From positions 124,001 through 188,000 of the forward strand of contig JAUHQD010000003.1 in NCBI GenBank assembly GCA_030418115.1: a stretch of DNA of 64,000 nucleotides. The letters run 5' to 3'. This DNA comes from Alteromonadaceae bacterium BrNp21-10 (lineage in GTDB: Bacteria; Pseudomonadota; Gammaproteobacteria; Enterobacterales; Alteromonadaceae). The position numbers and the translations under genes were made by a program. Shown here one piece after another: positions 28,588 through 37,725 of the stretch. The notes below the pieces were generated by a model that searched no databases, was not told the origin of the DNA, and saw only the letters and a list, made by a program, of their open reading frames with translations. Every line of letters begins with the position of its first letter. The stretch's first letter is position 1.

Positions 28588-29792
28588 CAGAATACCCACT
28601 CCCAAGCCACTTGGAGCAAATTCGCTTTATAGTCGAAGGCAGTTGGATTACTTATGGTAAAGAAAGAACGCTCATTGTCGTCACCTTTTAAATGGGTGAT
28701 GTCGGCTTTGAGTGCCATGCCATGCCTAAAGTCCCAGCGTAGTCCTAAAGTGACACTATTTAGGTTATCCCGACCGAGATTGTCATAAAGTGCATCAAAT
28801 CCTGCAGCCAAAGTGTCAAGTTGTGGATCTAGGCCTGAAGGGATGGTGGATACAACACTTGTGTAACTGGAATGGCTAGAAGCAAATGTGGCATGTACAG
28901 TAAAAGGATAAAAAATATAGCCAGCGCTGATGTAATAACTATTGGTTTCAGGGAATACTAAGATTGGTGATTTTATCTGTACTATTTCTGATTTAACAAA
29001 GTAATCTAGTGCATCGTAATACAAACTTAATTGGAAAACCTTCACATCACCCTTTGTCTCGAGGTGCTGCGCCATGCTGGGATAACCCGCTTGGTTTAAT
29101 GCCCCTGCAAAACCATTGATTTCCGGTAGCGCTACAACCACATTGCCTTTATGGTTTGACATTCTAAGCTTCAGGTTGTTGTGTTGAATATTCAAAATTA
29201 ATCCCCTGAATTGGTTAACTTCAGCTTCAACGGTTTCATCGCCGACGGTTATTTCATCTTCAAATTTCCCCCAAAAAATTTCTACGTTAGCTGAAAAACT
29301 ATTGGTCACTAAATCATAGTTAGCACTTGCGCCTTCGTAACTATCAAATAAAAAACCGTTGTAAACTTGCTGGGGAGGGCTTATCCAAGGATAGGCATAG
29401 CCAATATCGAGAACATCACTGTAATTAAAAAATGGAGTGCGTAGCTTGCCAAGCTTTAATTGCCAGGAATCTGTTGCTTGATAAGTGCTGTAGAGCCATT
29501 CTATTCCTGAATCTTGCTCATTAGATGAGTGTGCTAATAATTGCGTTGTTAAAGACCAAGAGTCGGTTAAATGCCCTTCAACTTGAACCGCTAGTAGTGA
29601 TTTTTGGCCTAAACTAATGCTATTGTCGTATCCTTCGTATGATGCATTCTCATCATCCAGCACACCTGCCACGACTCGAGAAAATCCCGAAAAATCGATT
29701 AATGTATCATTTTGCTCTGCTCGAATTTGCATGCTGCAAACAATAGCGACAAGGCAAAATATAAATGGACTCTTTTTAAAAAAACATAACAT
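28587..29792 (-). CDS. Porin-like outer-membrane beta-barrel protein
   Basis: A 401-residue protein with a signal peptide (cleavage after IRA, near residue 25) and a beta-strand-rich body ending in WEWVF. A terminal Phe is the usual outer-membrane insertion signal. Early segments (DFSGFSRVVAGVLDDE and WQLKLGKLRTPFFNYSDVLDIGYAYPW) resemble porins of the alteromonad/Shewanella type, in which a KLGKLR strand precedes an Arg/Pro-rich constriction loop. The substrate is unknown. It is translationally coupled to the PstS-like gene downstream. Confidence 0.75.
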   Translation of the reverse strand: MLCFFKKSPFIFCLVAIVCSMQIRAEQNDTLIDFSGFSRVVAGVLDDENASYEGYDNSISLGQKSLLAVQVEGHLTDSWSLTTQLLAHSSNEQDSGIEWLYSTYQATDSWQLKLGKLRTPFFNYSDVLDIGYAYPWISPPQQVYNGFLFDSYEGASANYDLVTNSFSANVEIFWGKFEDEITVGDETVEAEVNQFRGLILNIQHNNLKLRMSNHKGNVVVALPEINGFAGALNQAGYPSMAQHLETKGDVKVFQLSLYYDALDYFVKSEIVQIKSPILVFPETNSYYISAGYIFYPFTVHATFASSHSSYTSVVSTIPSGLDPQLDTLAAGFDALYDNLGRDNLNSVTLGLRWDFRHGMALKADITHLKGDDNERSFFTISNPTAFDYKANLLQVAWEWVF

Positions 29793-29956
29793 TAAAATAA
29801 CTTCTTAAATATTGAAGGTACTGAAAGTATCGATGATCTATAGGTGATTAACTGAACCATATTAGGGCTATTTTCTGCTAATCATTGCCGTTTAGTTTAG
29901 TCGATATTATCCGTTCTAGTATTTAAATTTACATATTGTCATTTATGTTCAGAGTT

Positions 29957-32782
29957 TTAAGGTAATAGTGTTTTCAAAAAGCGTGCAGTGTGTGATTGCG
30001 TCATTTCTGCTAAGTCTTCCGGCGTACCTTCGGCAATAATTTCACCGCCGCCAGAACCACCTTCAGGGCCTAAATCAATAACCCAATCTGCGGTTTTGAT
30101 GACATCTAAATTGTGCTCAATTACCACTAAGGTATTACCGTGATCACGTAAGCGATGCAGTACTTCCAATAGCTGTTTAATATCTTGGAAGTGCAGACCT
30201 GTCGTAGGCTCATCGAGAATATACAAGGTTTGACCGGTATCCCGTTTGGACAATTCCTTGGCCAACTTAACCCGTTGCGCTTCACCACCGGATAATGTCG
30301 TCGCTGCTTGGCCTAAACGAATATAGGACAAGCCAACATCGGTGAGAGTGTGTAATTTACGTGAAATGGCTGGAATGGCATCAAAGAACTGGCGTGCGTC
30401 TTCCACGGTCATTTGTAGCACTTCGTGGATATTTTTACCCTTGTATTGGATCTCCAAGGTTTCACGATTGTAGCGTTTACTTTTACATACATCACAAGGT
30501 ACGTAAACGTCGGGCAAGAAGTGCATTTCTACCTTGATTAAGCCATCACCTTGGCAAGCTTCACAACGACCACCTTTAACGTTAAAACTAAAGCGTCCAG
30601 GTTTATAACCCCGCGAACGGGCTTCTTGAGTGCCAGAAAATAATTCACGAATTGGCGTAAAAATACCGGCATAAGTGGCTGGGTTAGAACGTGGTGTTCT
30701 GCCAATCGGGCTTTGGTCGATATCCACTACTTTATCCAGTTTTTCAATGCCGGTGATGGATTCATAGGGGGAGGGTTCGCCCGTAGTGGCACCATTTAAA
30801 TCACGATGGGCAATTTTATAAAAGGTGTCATTGATCAAGGTGGATTTACCCGAACCGGATACTCCGGTAACACAGGTCATTAAACCGGTAGGTACGCGTA
30901 ACGTAACATTCTTTAAATTGTTACCGGTTGCACCTTTAAGCTCGACCCATTCGCCCTCTTTAGGTTGATGCCGTTGCTTGGGTACTGCAATTGAAGCCGT
31001 ACCACATAAGTATTGACCGGTAAGGGAGTTGGGGTTGTTTTTGATGTCGTCCATTGTACCTTGGGCGACAATTTCACCGCCATGCACGCCGGCACCGGGG
31101 CCAATATCAACAATGTGATCTGCTGCGCGGATGGCGTCTTCATCATGCTCAACCACTATAACGGTATTGCCCAAGTCCCGCAGATGGGTCAAGGTTTTCA
31201 ATAAGCGTTCGTTATCTCGTTGATGTAAACCGATAGAGGGCTCATCAAGAACGTACATAACACCTACCAAACCCGCGCCAATTTGGCTGGCTAGGCGAAT
31301 ACGCTGAGCTTCACCACCGGATAAGGTATCGGCACTGCGGGATAGCGATAAATAATTAAGCCCTACATTGACCAAAAACGTCAGGCGCTCATGAATTTCT
31401 TTAAGAATCTTATCGGCTATTTGCTCACGATTACCGCTCAGGTTGAGACTGGCAAAAAAGTCGAGGGCATCTGCAATGGACATTTCGGCGACTTCGGGCA
31501 AATTGGTGGTATTTAAAAATACGTTACGTGCTTCCACTCGCAAACGGCTGCCGCCACAATCATCACAATGTTGCTGACTTAAATATTTAGCGAGCTCTTC
31601 GCGTACCGCATTGGATTCAGTTTCTTTATAGCGGCGCTGCATGTTGGGGATAATGCCTTCAAACACATGCTGGCGGTCAATCACATCACCGCGATCATTG
31701 ATGTATTTAAATTTAATTTTGGTGCCTTGGCTGCCGAATAACACAATGTCTTGGGCTTTTTTGTCCATCTCGGCGAATGGCTTGCTTAGATCAAAAGCAT
31801 AATGCTCGGCCACGGCTTGTAGCATTTGGAAATAGTAGTAACTGCGTTTGTCCCAGCCACGTATAGCACCACCGGATAAACTTAATTCGTCGTTGGTGAT
31901 AATACGCTGGGGATCAAAATATTGACGAGTACCTAGGCCATCACAAGATTGACATGCACCAGCCGGATTGTTAAACGAAAATAAACGCGGCTCTAATTCG
32001 GCCATGCTGTAGCCACATTCGGGGCAAGCAAAATTCGACGAGAATACAATTTCTGGTTTATGGGGCTCGTCCATCCATGCCACTTTGGCGGTACCCGCGG
32101 ATAAATTCAGTGCGGTTTCAAAAGATTCAGCCAAGCGCAATTGTAAATCTTCACGCACTTTAAAACGATCGACGACCACTTCAATGGTGTGCTTTTTGTG
32201 TAGATCAAGCGGTGGTGGATCAGACAAGTCACAGATTTCACCATCAATGCGCGCACGAATAAAACCTTGAGCGGAGAGGTTTTCCAAGGTCTTAATATGT
32301 TCGCCTTTGCGATCTTGCACTATGGGCGCAAGTAACATCAGTTTGCTATCGGCAGGCAAGGCCAATACGCGGTCGACCATTTGGCTAACGGTTTGCGCAT
32401 CCAGTGGTGTGTTGTGGTCTGGGCAGCGTGGCTCACCGGCGCGGGCAAAAAGTAAGCGTAAGTAGTCATAAATTTCGGTAATAGTACCAACCGTAGAGCG
32501 CGGATTATGGGATGTGGATTTTTGCTCTATGGAAATGGCTGGTGATAAACCCTCGATGTGATCGACATCGGGTTTTTCCATCATCGATAAAAACTGGCGG
32601 GCATAGGTCGATAAAGATTCAACGTAACGACGCTGACCTTCCGCGTACAAGGTATCGAAAGCTAAAGATGATTTACCGGAACCGGAAAGACCGGTAATAA
32701 CAATAAGCTTATCCCGGGGTAAATCTAGGTTAATATTCTTGAGATTGTGGGTACGCGCACCACGAACAGAGATCTTATCCAT
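29957..32782 (-). CDS. uvrA: Excinuclease ABC subunit A
   Basis: UvrA is the damage-recognition ATPase of nucleotide excision repair and loads UvrB on DNA. The 941-residue length is standard. Two ABC ATPase modules are present: Walker [10 protein letters not shown] near residue 31 and GVSGSGKST near 640, and two LSGGEAQR signatures near 490 and 830. Zinc-finger cysteines are in [11 protein letters not shown]...CQSCDG and CEACQGDG...[14 protein letters not shown] lies 5 nt before the start. I found no LexA-type CTG-N10-CAG box in the 169-nt gap to the divergent transporter gene. Confidence 0.98.
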   Translation of the reverse strand: MDKISVRGARTHNLKNINLDLPRDKLIVITGLSGSGKSSLAFDTLYAEGQRRYVESLSTYARQFLSMMEKPDVDHIEGLSPAISIEQKSTSHNPRSTVGTITEIYDYLRLLFARAGEPRCPDHNTPLDAQTVSQMVDRVLALPADSKLMLLAPIVQDRKGEHIKTLENLSAQGFIRARIDGEICDLSDPPPLDLHKKHTIEVVVDRFKVREDLQLRLAESFETALNLSAGTAKVAWMDEPHKPEIVFSSNFACPECGYSMAELEPRLFSFNNPAGACQSCDGLGTRQYFDPQRIITNDELSLSGGAIRGWDKRSYYYFQMLQAVAEHYAFDLSKPFAEMDKKAQDIVLFGSQGTKIKFKYINDRGDVIDRQHVFEGIIPNMQRRYKETESNAVREELAKYLSQQHCDDCGGSRLRVEARNVFLNTTNLPEVAEMSIADALDFFASLNLSGNREQIADKILKEIHERLTFLVNVGLNYLSLSRSADTLSGGEAQRIRLASQIGAGLVGVMYVLDEPSIGLHQRDNERLLKTLTHLRDLGNTVIVVEHDEDAIRAADHIVDIGPGAGVHGGEIVAQGTMDDIKNNPNSLTGQYLCGTASIAVPKQRHQPKEGEWVELKGATGNNLKNVTLRVPTGLMTCVTGVSGSGKSTLINDTFYKIAHRDLNGATTGEPSPYESITGIEKLDKVVDIDQSPIGRTPRSNPATYAGIFTPIRELFSGTQEARSRGYKPGRFSFNVKGGRCEACQGDGLIKVEMHFLPDVYVPCDVCKSKRYNRETLEIQYKGKNIHEVLQMTVEDARQFFDAIPAISRKLHTLTDVGLSYIRLGQAATTLSGGEAQRVKLAKELSKRDTGQTLYILDEPTTGLHFQDIKQLLEVLHRLRDHGNTLVVIEHNLDVIKTADWVIDLGPEGGSGGGEIIAEGTPEDLAEMTQSHTARFLKTLLP

Positions 32783-32951
32783 AACACCTTAACAAACCGA
32801 TTGACGGAAACGATCAGTATCGCATATTCATTAGATTGAATTCTATTTTTGTTACTATTATTTATACAATGCGGTGGTGAATCATTGGGGGTTTTTGTCC
32901 TCCGTGGATATGTTAAACTTCGCGACCTGTTGTTGTTTGTAATTAATCCTC

Positions 32952-34298
32952 TTGAATAAACTCGAATTAAAATCTGCCATTGCTTTGGCATCCGTCTATG
33001 TGTTGCGGATGTTGGGCTTATTTATGGTGATGCCCGTTATTGCGTTATTGGCACAAGATTTTGCAGATTATTCACCAATGTTGGTGGGGCTAGCCATTGG
33101 TGGCTATGGTCTTACTCAAGCTGCATTGCAAATTCCTATGGGCATGTTGTCGGATCGCATAGGTCGTAAGCCGGTCATTATGCTCGGATTAGTGATGTTT
33201 GCTATTGGCAGCTGGGTTGCAGGCGCTGCAGATTCGTTAACCTGGGTGGTGATTGGCCGCGTAATCCAAGGGGCAGGGGCCATTGCTGGCGCAGTTATGG
33301 CGTTGGCCGGTGATGTAAGTCGTGAAAGCCAACGCGGTAAAATGATGGCTATCATTGGTGTTTCTATTGGATTTTCATTTTATTTAGCGGTGATTATTGG
33401 GCCGATAATTACTCAGTATTTTGGCTTAAGCGGCATCTTCTATTTAACCGCTATTTTGGCCGTACTGGCGATCCCTGTGGTGCGTTTTGTGGTTCCCGAT
33501 GTGATTAATTTGGCCCCAAGCCACGATACCCTGCCGGTATGGAAAGATATCCGTCAGTTAATGGCTAATAAGCAATTGTTACGACTGAATATCAGTGTGC
33601 TATTGCTGCATATGCTAATCACCTTATTGTTTACCCAATTACCACAGATGATTTCTGCTTTAGGTTGGCCGCTGGCGCAACATTGGCATTTGTATTTGCC
33701 GGTGCTGATTTTATCGGTGGCAGGCTTAGCGCTATTTATGCGATTAACTAAAGGTTGGTCTACCGGTTTGCCATTGCAAATGGCAGTAGCAACGTTAGCA
33801 TTGGCCTTCGCTGGCTTTTTATGGCTGGAGTTACCACTGGCAACCCTAATGAGCTTGGCACTGCTGTTCTTTATTGGCTTTAATTATTTAGAAGCGCATT
33901 TTCCCGCACTGGTATCGAGCATTGCTCCAGCAGGTAAGAAAGGCTCTGCGATGGGGATTTTTGCCAGTTTTCAATTTTTCGGTGCCTTTGCCGGTGGCAC
34001 GTTAGCGGGGGTTATATCTCAACAATTTGATGTCCATGCTTTATACGCAGTGGCATTGGTAATTTGTTTATTATGGCTACCATTATTAAGCCAAATGGAT
34101 GGATCGAAACGCTTAAAACGCGTTACACTAAGCATTGATTTGACACACCACACTGCCGATGAATTGGCGCGAAAATTAGCGGAATTAAGTGGTGTAGTAG
34201 ACGTTACCCTTATCCTTGAAGAGCAAACGGCTTATCTTAAAGTCGAAGCTCATCAATTTAATATGCAACAAGCACGGCTTTTAGTCGGCGAAAAATAA
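32952..34298 (+). CDS. YajR-like MFS transporter with C-terminal YAM-type domain
   Basis: A 448-residue inner-membrane protein with twelve predicted helices. The MFS motif A is plain (GMLSDRIGRKPVIMLG, about residues 65-80), as is motif C-like GRVIQGAGAIAGAV. After the last helix, residues 390-448 form a soluble domain (SIDLTHHTADELARKLAELSGVVDVTLI) like the ferredoxin-fold YAM domain of Escherichia coli YajR. The substrate is unknown. The gene lies between divergent uvrA and ssb, an order conserved in related genera. The start codon appears to be TTG with no clear ribosome-binding site; a later start would cut into the first helix. It is followed 15 nt later by ssb. Confidence 0.85.
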   Translation: MNKLELKSAIALASVYVLRMLGLFMVMPVIALLAQDFADYSPMLVGLAIGGYGLTQAALQIPMGMLSDRIGRKPVIMLGLVMFAIGSWVAGAADSLTWVVIGRVIQGAGAIAGAVMALAGDVSRESQRGKMMAIIGVSIGFSFYLAVIIGPIITQYFGLSGIFYLTAILAVLAIPVVRFVVPDVINLAPSHDTLPVWKDIRQLMANKQLLRLNISVLLLHMLITLLFTQLPQMISALGWPLAQHWHLYLPVLILSVAGLALFMRLTKGWSTGLPLQMAVATLALAFAGFLWLELPLATLMSLALLFFIGFNYLEAHFPALVSSIAPAGKKGSAMGIFASFQFFGAFAGGTLAGVISQQFDVHALYAVALVICLLWLPLLSQMDGSKRLKRVTLSIDLTHHTADELARKLAELSGVVDVTLILEEQTAYLKVEAHQFNMQQARLLVGEK

Positions 34299-34313
34299 TA
34301 ATTAGGAGCAACA

Positions 34314-34895
34314 ATGGCAAGCCGTGGAATAAACAAAGTCATCTTAGTAGGTAATTTGGGCCAAGATCCTGAAGTTCGTTATACCCCTAATGGTAAAGCG
34401 GTTGCCAATTTAACCCTCGCAACCTCTGAAAGTTGGAAAGATCAGGGTGGCCAAATACAAGAAAAAACCGAATGGCACCGAGTCTCCATGTTTGGCAAAT
34501 TAGCCGAGATTGCTGGTGAATATTTGAAAAAAGGTAGCCAAGTGTATGTTGAAGGTAAACTTCAAACTCGCAAATGGCAGGATAAGGATGGCCAAGATCG
34601 TTATACAACTGAAATTGTACTTGATCCCTTTAATGGCGTAATGCAAATGTTAGGTGGCGGTAGCGGCGGTGGTCGTGGTGCAGGTGGTGGTCAACCACAA
34701 GGTCAGTCTGGTGGTTATCAGCCGAATCAACAATCTGCACCTGCACAACAGCCATATCAACAGTACCCTAATCAAGCCAATCAAGGTGGTGGCGCTCCTG
34801 CGCCGCAGGCTCAAGCACCAACACAACAAAATCGCCAACCGCAACCACCCGCGGCTGAGCCTGATTTTGATTTCGATGATGATATTCCATTCTGA
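34314..34895 (+). CDS. ssb: Single-stranded DNA-binding protein
   Basis: SSB coats single-stranded DNA in replication, repair and recombination. The N-terminal OB fold (residues 1-112, [26 protein letters not shown]) is followed by a Gly/Gln/Pro-rich disordered linker (115-183). The protein ends in the acidic tip DFDDDIPF, which recruits partner proteins. Its length of 193 residues is slightly above the Escherichia coli protein because of the linker. AGGAG lies 7 nt before the ATG, and a terminator follows. It may be co-transcribed with the upstream transporter gene. Confidence 0.97.
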   Translation: MASRGINKVILVGNLGQDPEVRYTPNGKAVANLTLATSESWKDQGGQIQEKTEWHRVSMFGKLAEIAGEYLKKGSQVYVEGKLQTRKWQDKDGQDRYTTEIVLDPFNGVMQMLGGGSGGGRGAGGGQPQGQSGGYQPNQQSAPAQQPYQQYPNQANQGGGAPAPQAQAPTQQNRQPQPPAAEPDFDFDDDIPF

Positions 34896-34918
34896 TCCGA
34901 CGCATAATTTATAAACTT

Positions 34919-34957
34919 AAAGCCTCTATTTAATGTTAAGTTGATAGGGGCTTTTTT
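34919..34957 (+). terminator. Terminator of ssb
   Basis: An 11-bp stem with one G-T pair (34919-34929 and 34944-34954) overlaps a six-T tract. It lies 24 nt past the ssb stop and separates ssb from the MSHA locus. Confidence 0.85.
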
Positions 34958-35172
34958 GTTATTTATTTTAAAGCGTGACATTAAGCTAGAGAAAGAGGAA
35001 TGAGGTAATTATTTCAATTAATGCTTCTTTTTGGACTATAGGCGAATGGCATTTCTACTATTGAGAATAAAATCACCTTTTATAACAAACAATTAGTTGC
35101 TTTTCTCTTTCATTTTTGGCTTGTAGGGTCAATAATGTGGTCACATAATTATAACAATACTGTTGCTAAACT

Positions 35173-36114
35173 ATGCGTATTGGCTGGCGAGCACTGATCA
35201 AACAGACCTTTACCCGTGCTAGCGGGAAGAATTTTCTGGGTATTGAGTTTACCGAGCACGGCTTGCATGTGAGCGTTTTTGAAGTTAAAAGTCGTCAACC
35301 TTTATGGGTTGCTCAACACTTTATCGAGTTGGCCAATTGGCCTAAAAAATTGTCTCAGTGGGTGCAAGACCAGTCCATGCAATTTAGTTCTTGCAGCATC
35401 GTTTTATCCCGAACCCAATATAATATTCTACTGGTTGAGCGTCCCAAGGTGGATGATCAGGAATTACAGCAAGCATTACGCTGGGCGGCGAAAGATCTGA
35501 TTAGCCATCCAGAAGATGTAGTGATGGATTTTTTTGATCAACCAGCGCAGGCCGTTGGTGCTAATAAAGTAGCGCTAGTTACCGCCAGCAAAAAGGTAGT
35601 GAATCAGGTAGCGGAAGCGTTTCAACAAGCCCAATTGAATGTCCATGATATTAGTATTGAAGAAATGAGTTTATGTAACTTGTTACCCATGACAGACAGT
35701 GCGGTTATTGTCTTGTCGCAAGATGCCGGTCATGATGTGTGCTTAAATATAATTAAAGCTGGCAAGCTCTACTTTACTCGGCGATTAAAAGGCTTTGAAT
35801 TACTTTCTAGTTTAACGTTGAGTGAACTACAAAGTGGCATGTTGGAATCACTGGCAATTGAAGTGCAGCGCTCAATAGATTACTACGACAGTCAATTACG
35901 CCAAGCACCGGTGACACAGGTATTGTTATCTCTGGATACTGATTTTCAGCAGGAAATGGCAGATTCTTTAAAGAAATTGGTATTTTTAGATGTTGGTCTA
36001 CTGCAGCCTAATGTCAATTCTTCAGCTAATTTGAAAGTAAAGCATGCTTACCTGGCTAGTCTGGGTGGGGTGCTCGGGCAGTTTGTTACCATGACTGAAA
36101 GTGCAGCCCAATGA
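35173..36114 (+). CDS. mshI: MSHA biogenesis protein MshI (PilM-like)
   Basis: First gene of the mannose-sensitive haemagglutinin (MSHA) type IV pilus locus. The 313-residue protein resembles cytoplasmic PilM, an actin-fold component of the alignment complex (FLGIEFTEHGLHVSVFEV opening, later VALVTASKKVV and SLEVQRSIDYYDSQ-like segments). It should dock to the inner-membrane PilN-like protein encoded next, whose ATG overlaps its stop (ATGA). Upstream 277 nt hold the ssb terminator and a weak palindrome ATGTG-GT-CACAT near 35135-35146. No strong ribosome-binding site is seen. Confidence 0.85.
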   Translation: MRIGWRALIKQTFTRASGKNFLGIEFTEHGLHVSVFEVKSRQPLWVAQHFIELANWPKKLSQWVQDQSMQFSSCSIVLSRTQYNILLVERPKVDDQELQQALRWAAKDLISHPEDVVMDFFDQPAQAVGANKVALVTASKKVVNQVAEAFQQAQLNVHDISIEEMSLCNLLPMTDSAVIVLSQDAGHDVCLNIIKAGKLYFTRRLKGFELLSSLTLSELQSGMLESLAIEVQRSIDYYDSQLRQAPVTQVLLSLDTDFQQEMADSLKKLVFLDVGLLQPNVNSSANLKVKHAYLASLGGVLGQFVTMTESAAQ

Positions 36115-36719
36115 AATATCGGATTAATCTTTATTCTGCGGACCTTAAACCCAAGCTGGAGTTGTTTAGTTTCAGCTTTGTAACGGTGGTGTGGTCGTTA
36201 GTCTTGTTAGCTTTACTCCTATGGGGCTATGTTGTTTATCAACAGCACCATTCGATCCAACTATTGAGCCAGCAACGTGCCGGCGAATTGACTCAATTAC
36301 AAGCTCAACTGACAACTAGAATGACGGCCTTGAAAAATAGAAAGCCGGATCCCGCCCTGCAATTAAAAGTGATTGAACTGCAAGAAGCGGTTCAAGGTAA
36401 GAAGTTACTGTTATCTAAATTAGGCACATTGACTGAAATTAATAGCGGGGATTATGCGGCGTTAATGCATGATTTAGCCAATTATCGTCAACCACAGGTA
36501 TGGTTAACCCATATACAAGTGCAAGATCGGCAAGTATTCCTGCAAGGTGCAACGGTTGAATCACAGGCTATTCCACAATGGTTGGATAAGTTACGTCAGT
36601 CACGTTTTTTCCGTGGTCAGCAGTTTGAGCAAGCTAAAATTTACCGAGATCAGGATGACGGTCTGCGCTTTGATATTGGCTCAGTATTAGCGGTATCGGC
36701 ACCTAAGGTAGGGCAGTGA
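36111..36719 (+). CDS. MSHA biogenesis protein, PilN-like
   Basis: A 202-residue bitopic inner-membrane protein. The short cytoplasmic N-terminus starts with the PilN-type segment RINLYSADLKPKLE, which in homologues binds PilM. One helix (about 22-44), a periplasmic coiled coil and a small ferredoxin-like domain follow (QVWLTHIQVQDRQVFLQGATVES). In MSHA loci this protein is sometimes called MshI2. It overlaps mshI by 4 nt, and its TGA overlaps the mshJ ATG. Confidence 0.82.
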   Translation: MKYRINLYSADLKPKLELFSFSFVTVVWSLVLLALLLWGYVVYQQHHSIQLLSQQRAGELTQLQAQLTTRMTALKNRKPDPALQLKVIELQEAVQGKKLLLSKLGTLTEINSGDYAALMHDLANYRQPQVWLTHIQVQDRQVFLQGATVESQAIPQWLDKLRQSRFFRGQQFEQAKIYRDQDDGLRFDIGSVLAVSAPKVGQ

Positions 36720-37369
36720 TGCAATTTTTTAATGATATGGATCACCGTTTCGCCAAAATTAGTCAACGAGAAAAGACCTTAGTTTTATTGGCTGGATTGT
36801 TTTTATTGGGGATGGTTGGTTATTTGTGGTTCATTGAACCACAGTTAAAGGCGCTATCTAAAGAGCAGCAAAATCTGCTGACAGCACAACAGCAAATTTC
36901 CCAAGTTCGGTTACAAATTCAGGAGGCGGATAGCGCGTTGTCTGTTGATCCAGACGTGACGTTAAATAAAAAGTGGTTGGCTCTTGAAAGCCTAAAACAC
37001 CGTTTGGACTTGAAGTATAACCAACAAACACAGGATCTGATTCCTGCGAGTCAAATGCCTAAAGTGCTTGAGAAAATTTTAACCGACTCAAATGTCCTTA
37101 AATTAGTCAGCATGACATCTATTGCGCCAACTATTCTAATAGATGGCAATGCTGATAATAATGCTGGTATAAGTATTTACCAGCATGGGGTGAATATTGT
37201 ATTGGAAGGTAAATATTTTGATATTCAGCAATACTTGCAACAGGTACAGCAATTGCAATGGCGTTTTTTTTGGCGACAGTTTAATTACCAAGTTGTTGAT
37301 TTTCCTCTTGCTCGAGTTGAATTGAGTTTGTATACCTTAAGCAGCAACCAAGCGTTTATAGGAATATAG
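36719..37369 (+). CDS. mshJ: MSHA biogenesis protein MshJ (PilO-like)
   Basis: A 216-residue inner-membrane alignment protein: a cytoplasmic start (MQFFNDMDHRFAKISQREK), one helix (about 22-40), a coiled coil (45-90) and a periplasmic domain. It should pair with the PilN-like protein. The start is put at the ATG of the TGATG overlap; the frame also allows a GTG one codon earlier. Position and size fit MshJ. Confidence 0.8.
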   Translation: MQFFNDMDHRFAKISQREKTLVLLAGLFLLGMVGYLWFIEPQLKALSKEQQNLLTAQQQISQVRLQIQEADSALSVDPDVTLNKKWLALESLKHRLDLKYNQQTQDLIPASQMPKVLEKILTDSNVLKLVSMTSIAPTILIDGNADNNAGISIYQHGVNIVLEGKYFDIQQYLQQVQQLQWRFFWRQFNYQVVDFPLARVELSLYTLSSNQAFIGI

Positions 37370-37371
37370 CG

Positions 37372-37725
37372 ATGAAAGTAATGGTGCTATTAATATGTGT
37401 AGGGTTTTCTAGTGTTGGAGTGCAAGCGCAAACCTTGTCAGACCCAACCCGTCCGTTAACTTTCGATGGGGATACAACCAATACTCAGCCGCAAGGTCGG
37501 CAGGCCGATGGTTTTCCGGCGATTAGTGTGTCTGCCATATTTATTTCCCCTTCAAGTAAGTATGCCATTATTAATGGTAATACCTTATTTGAAGGCCAAG
37601 GTTGGTCTAACGTATTAGTCACTAAAATTACTTTAAATACGGTAACGCTCGCCATAGAGGATGTCGTAAAAACATTTGAGATCCAGCCAACAACCATAAA
37701 AAAAGATGTGTCCAATGTGCTTTAA
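37372..37725 (+). CDS. mshK: MSHA biogenesis protein MshK
   Basis: A 117-residue exported protein with a signal peptide (cleavage after VQA). It has the PilP/MshK-type opening QTLSDPTRPL, followed by a small beta domain (AIFISPSSKYAIINGNTLFEGQGW). Such proteins link the inner-membrane alignment complex to the secretin. The gene lies immediately upstream of and overlaps mshL, as expected. Confidence 0.82.
   Translation: MKVMVLLICVGFSSVGVQAQTLSDPTRPLTFDGDTTNTQPQGRQADGFPAISVSAIFISPSSKYAIINGNTLFEGQGWSNVLVTKITLNTVTLAIEDVVKTFEIQPTTIKKDVSNVL

Noticed and set aside
32783-32951. Possible LexA (SOS) box upstream of uvrA
   Set aside because: No CTG-N10-CAG or close variant could be found in the gap on either strand.
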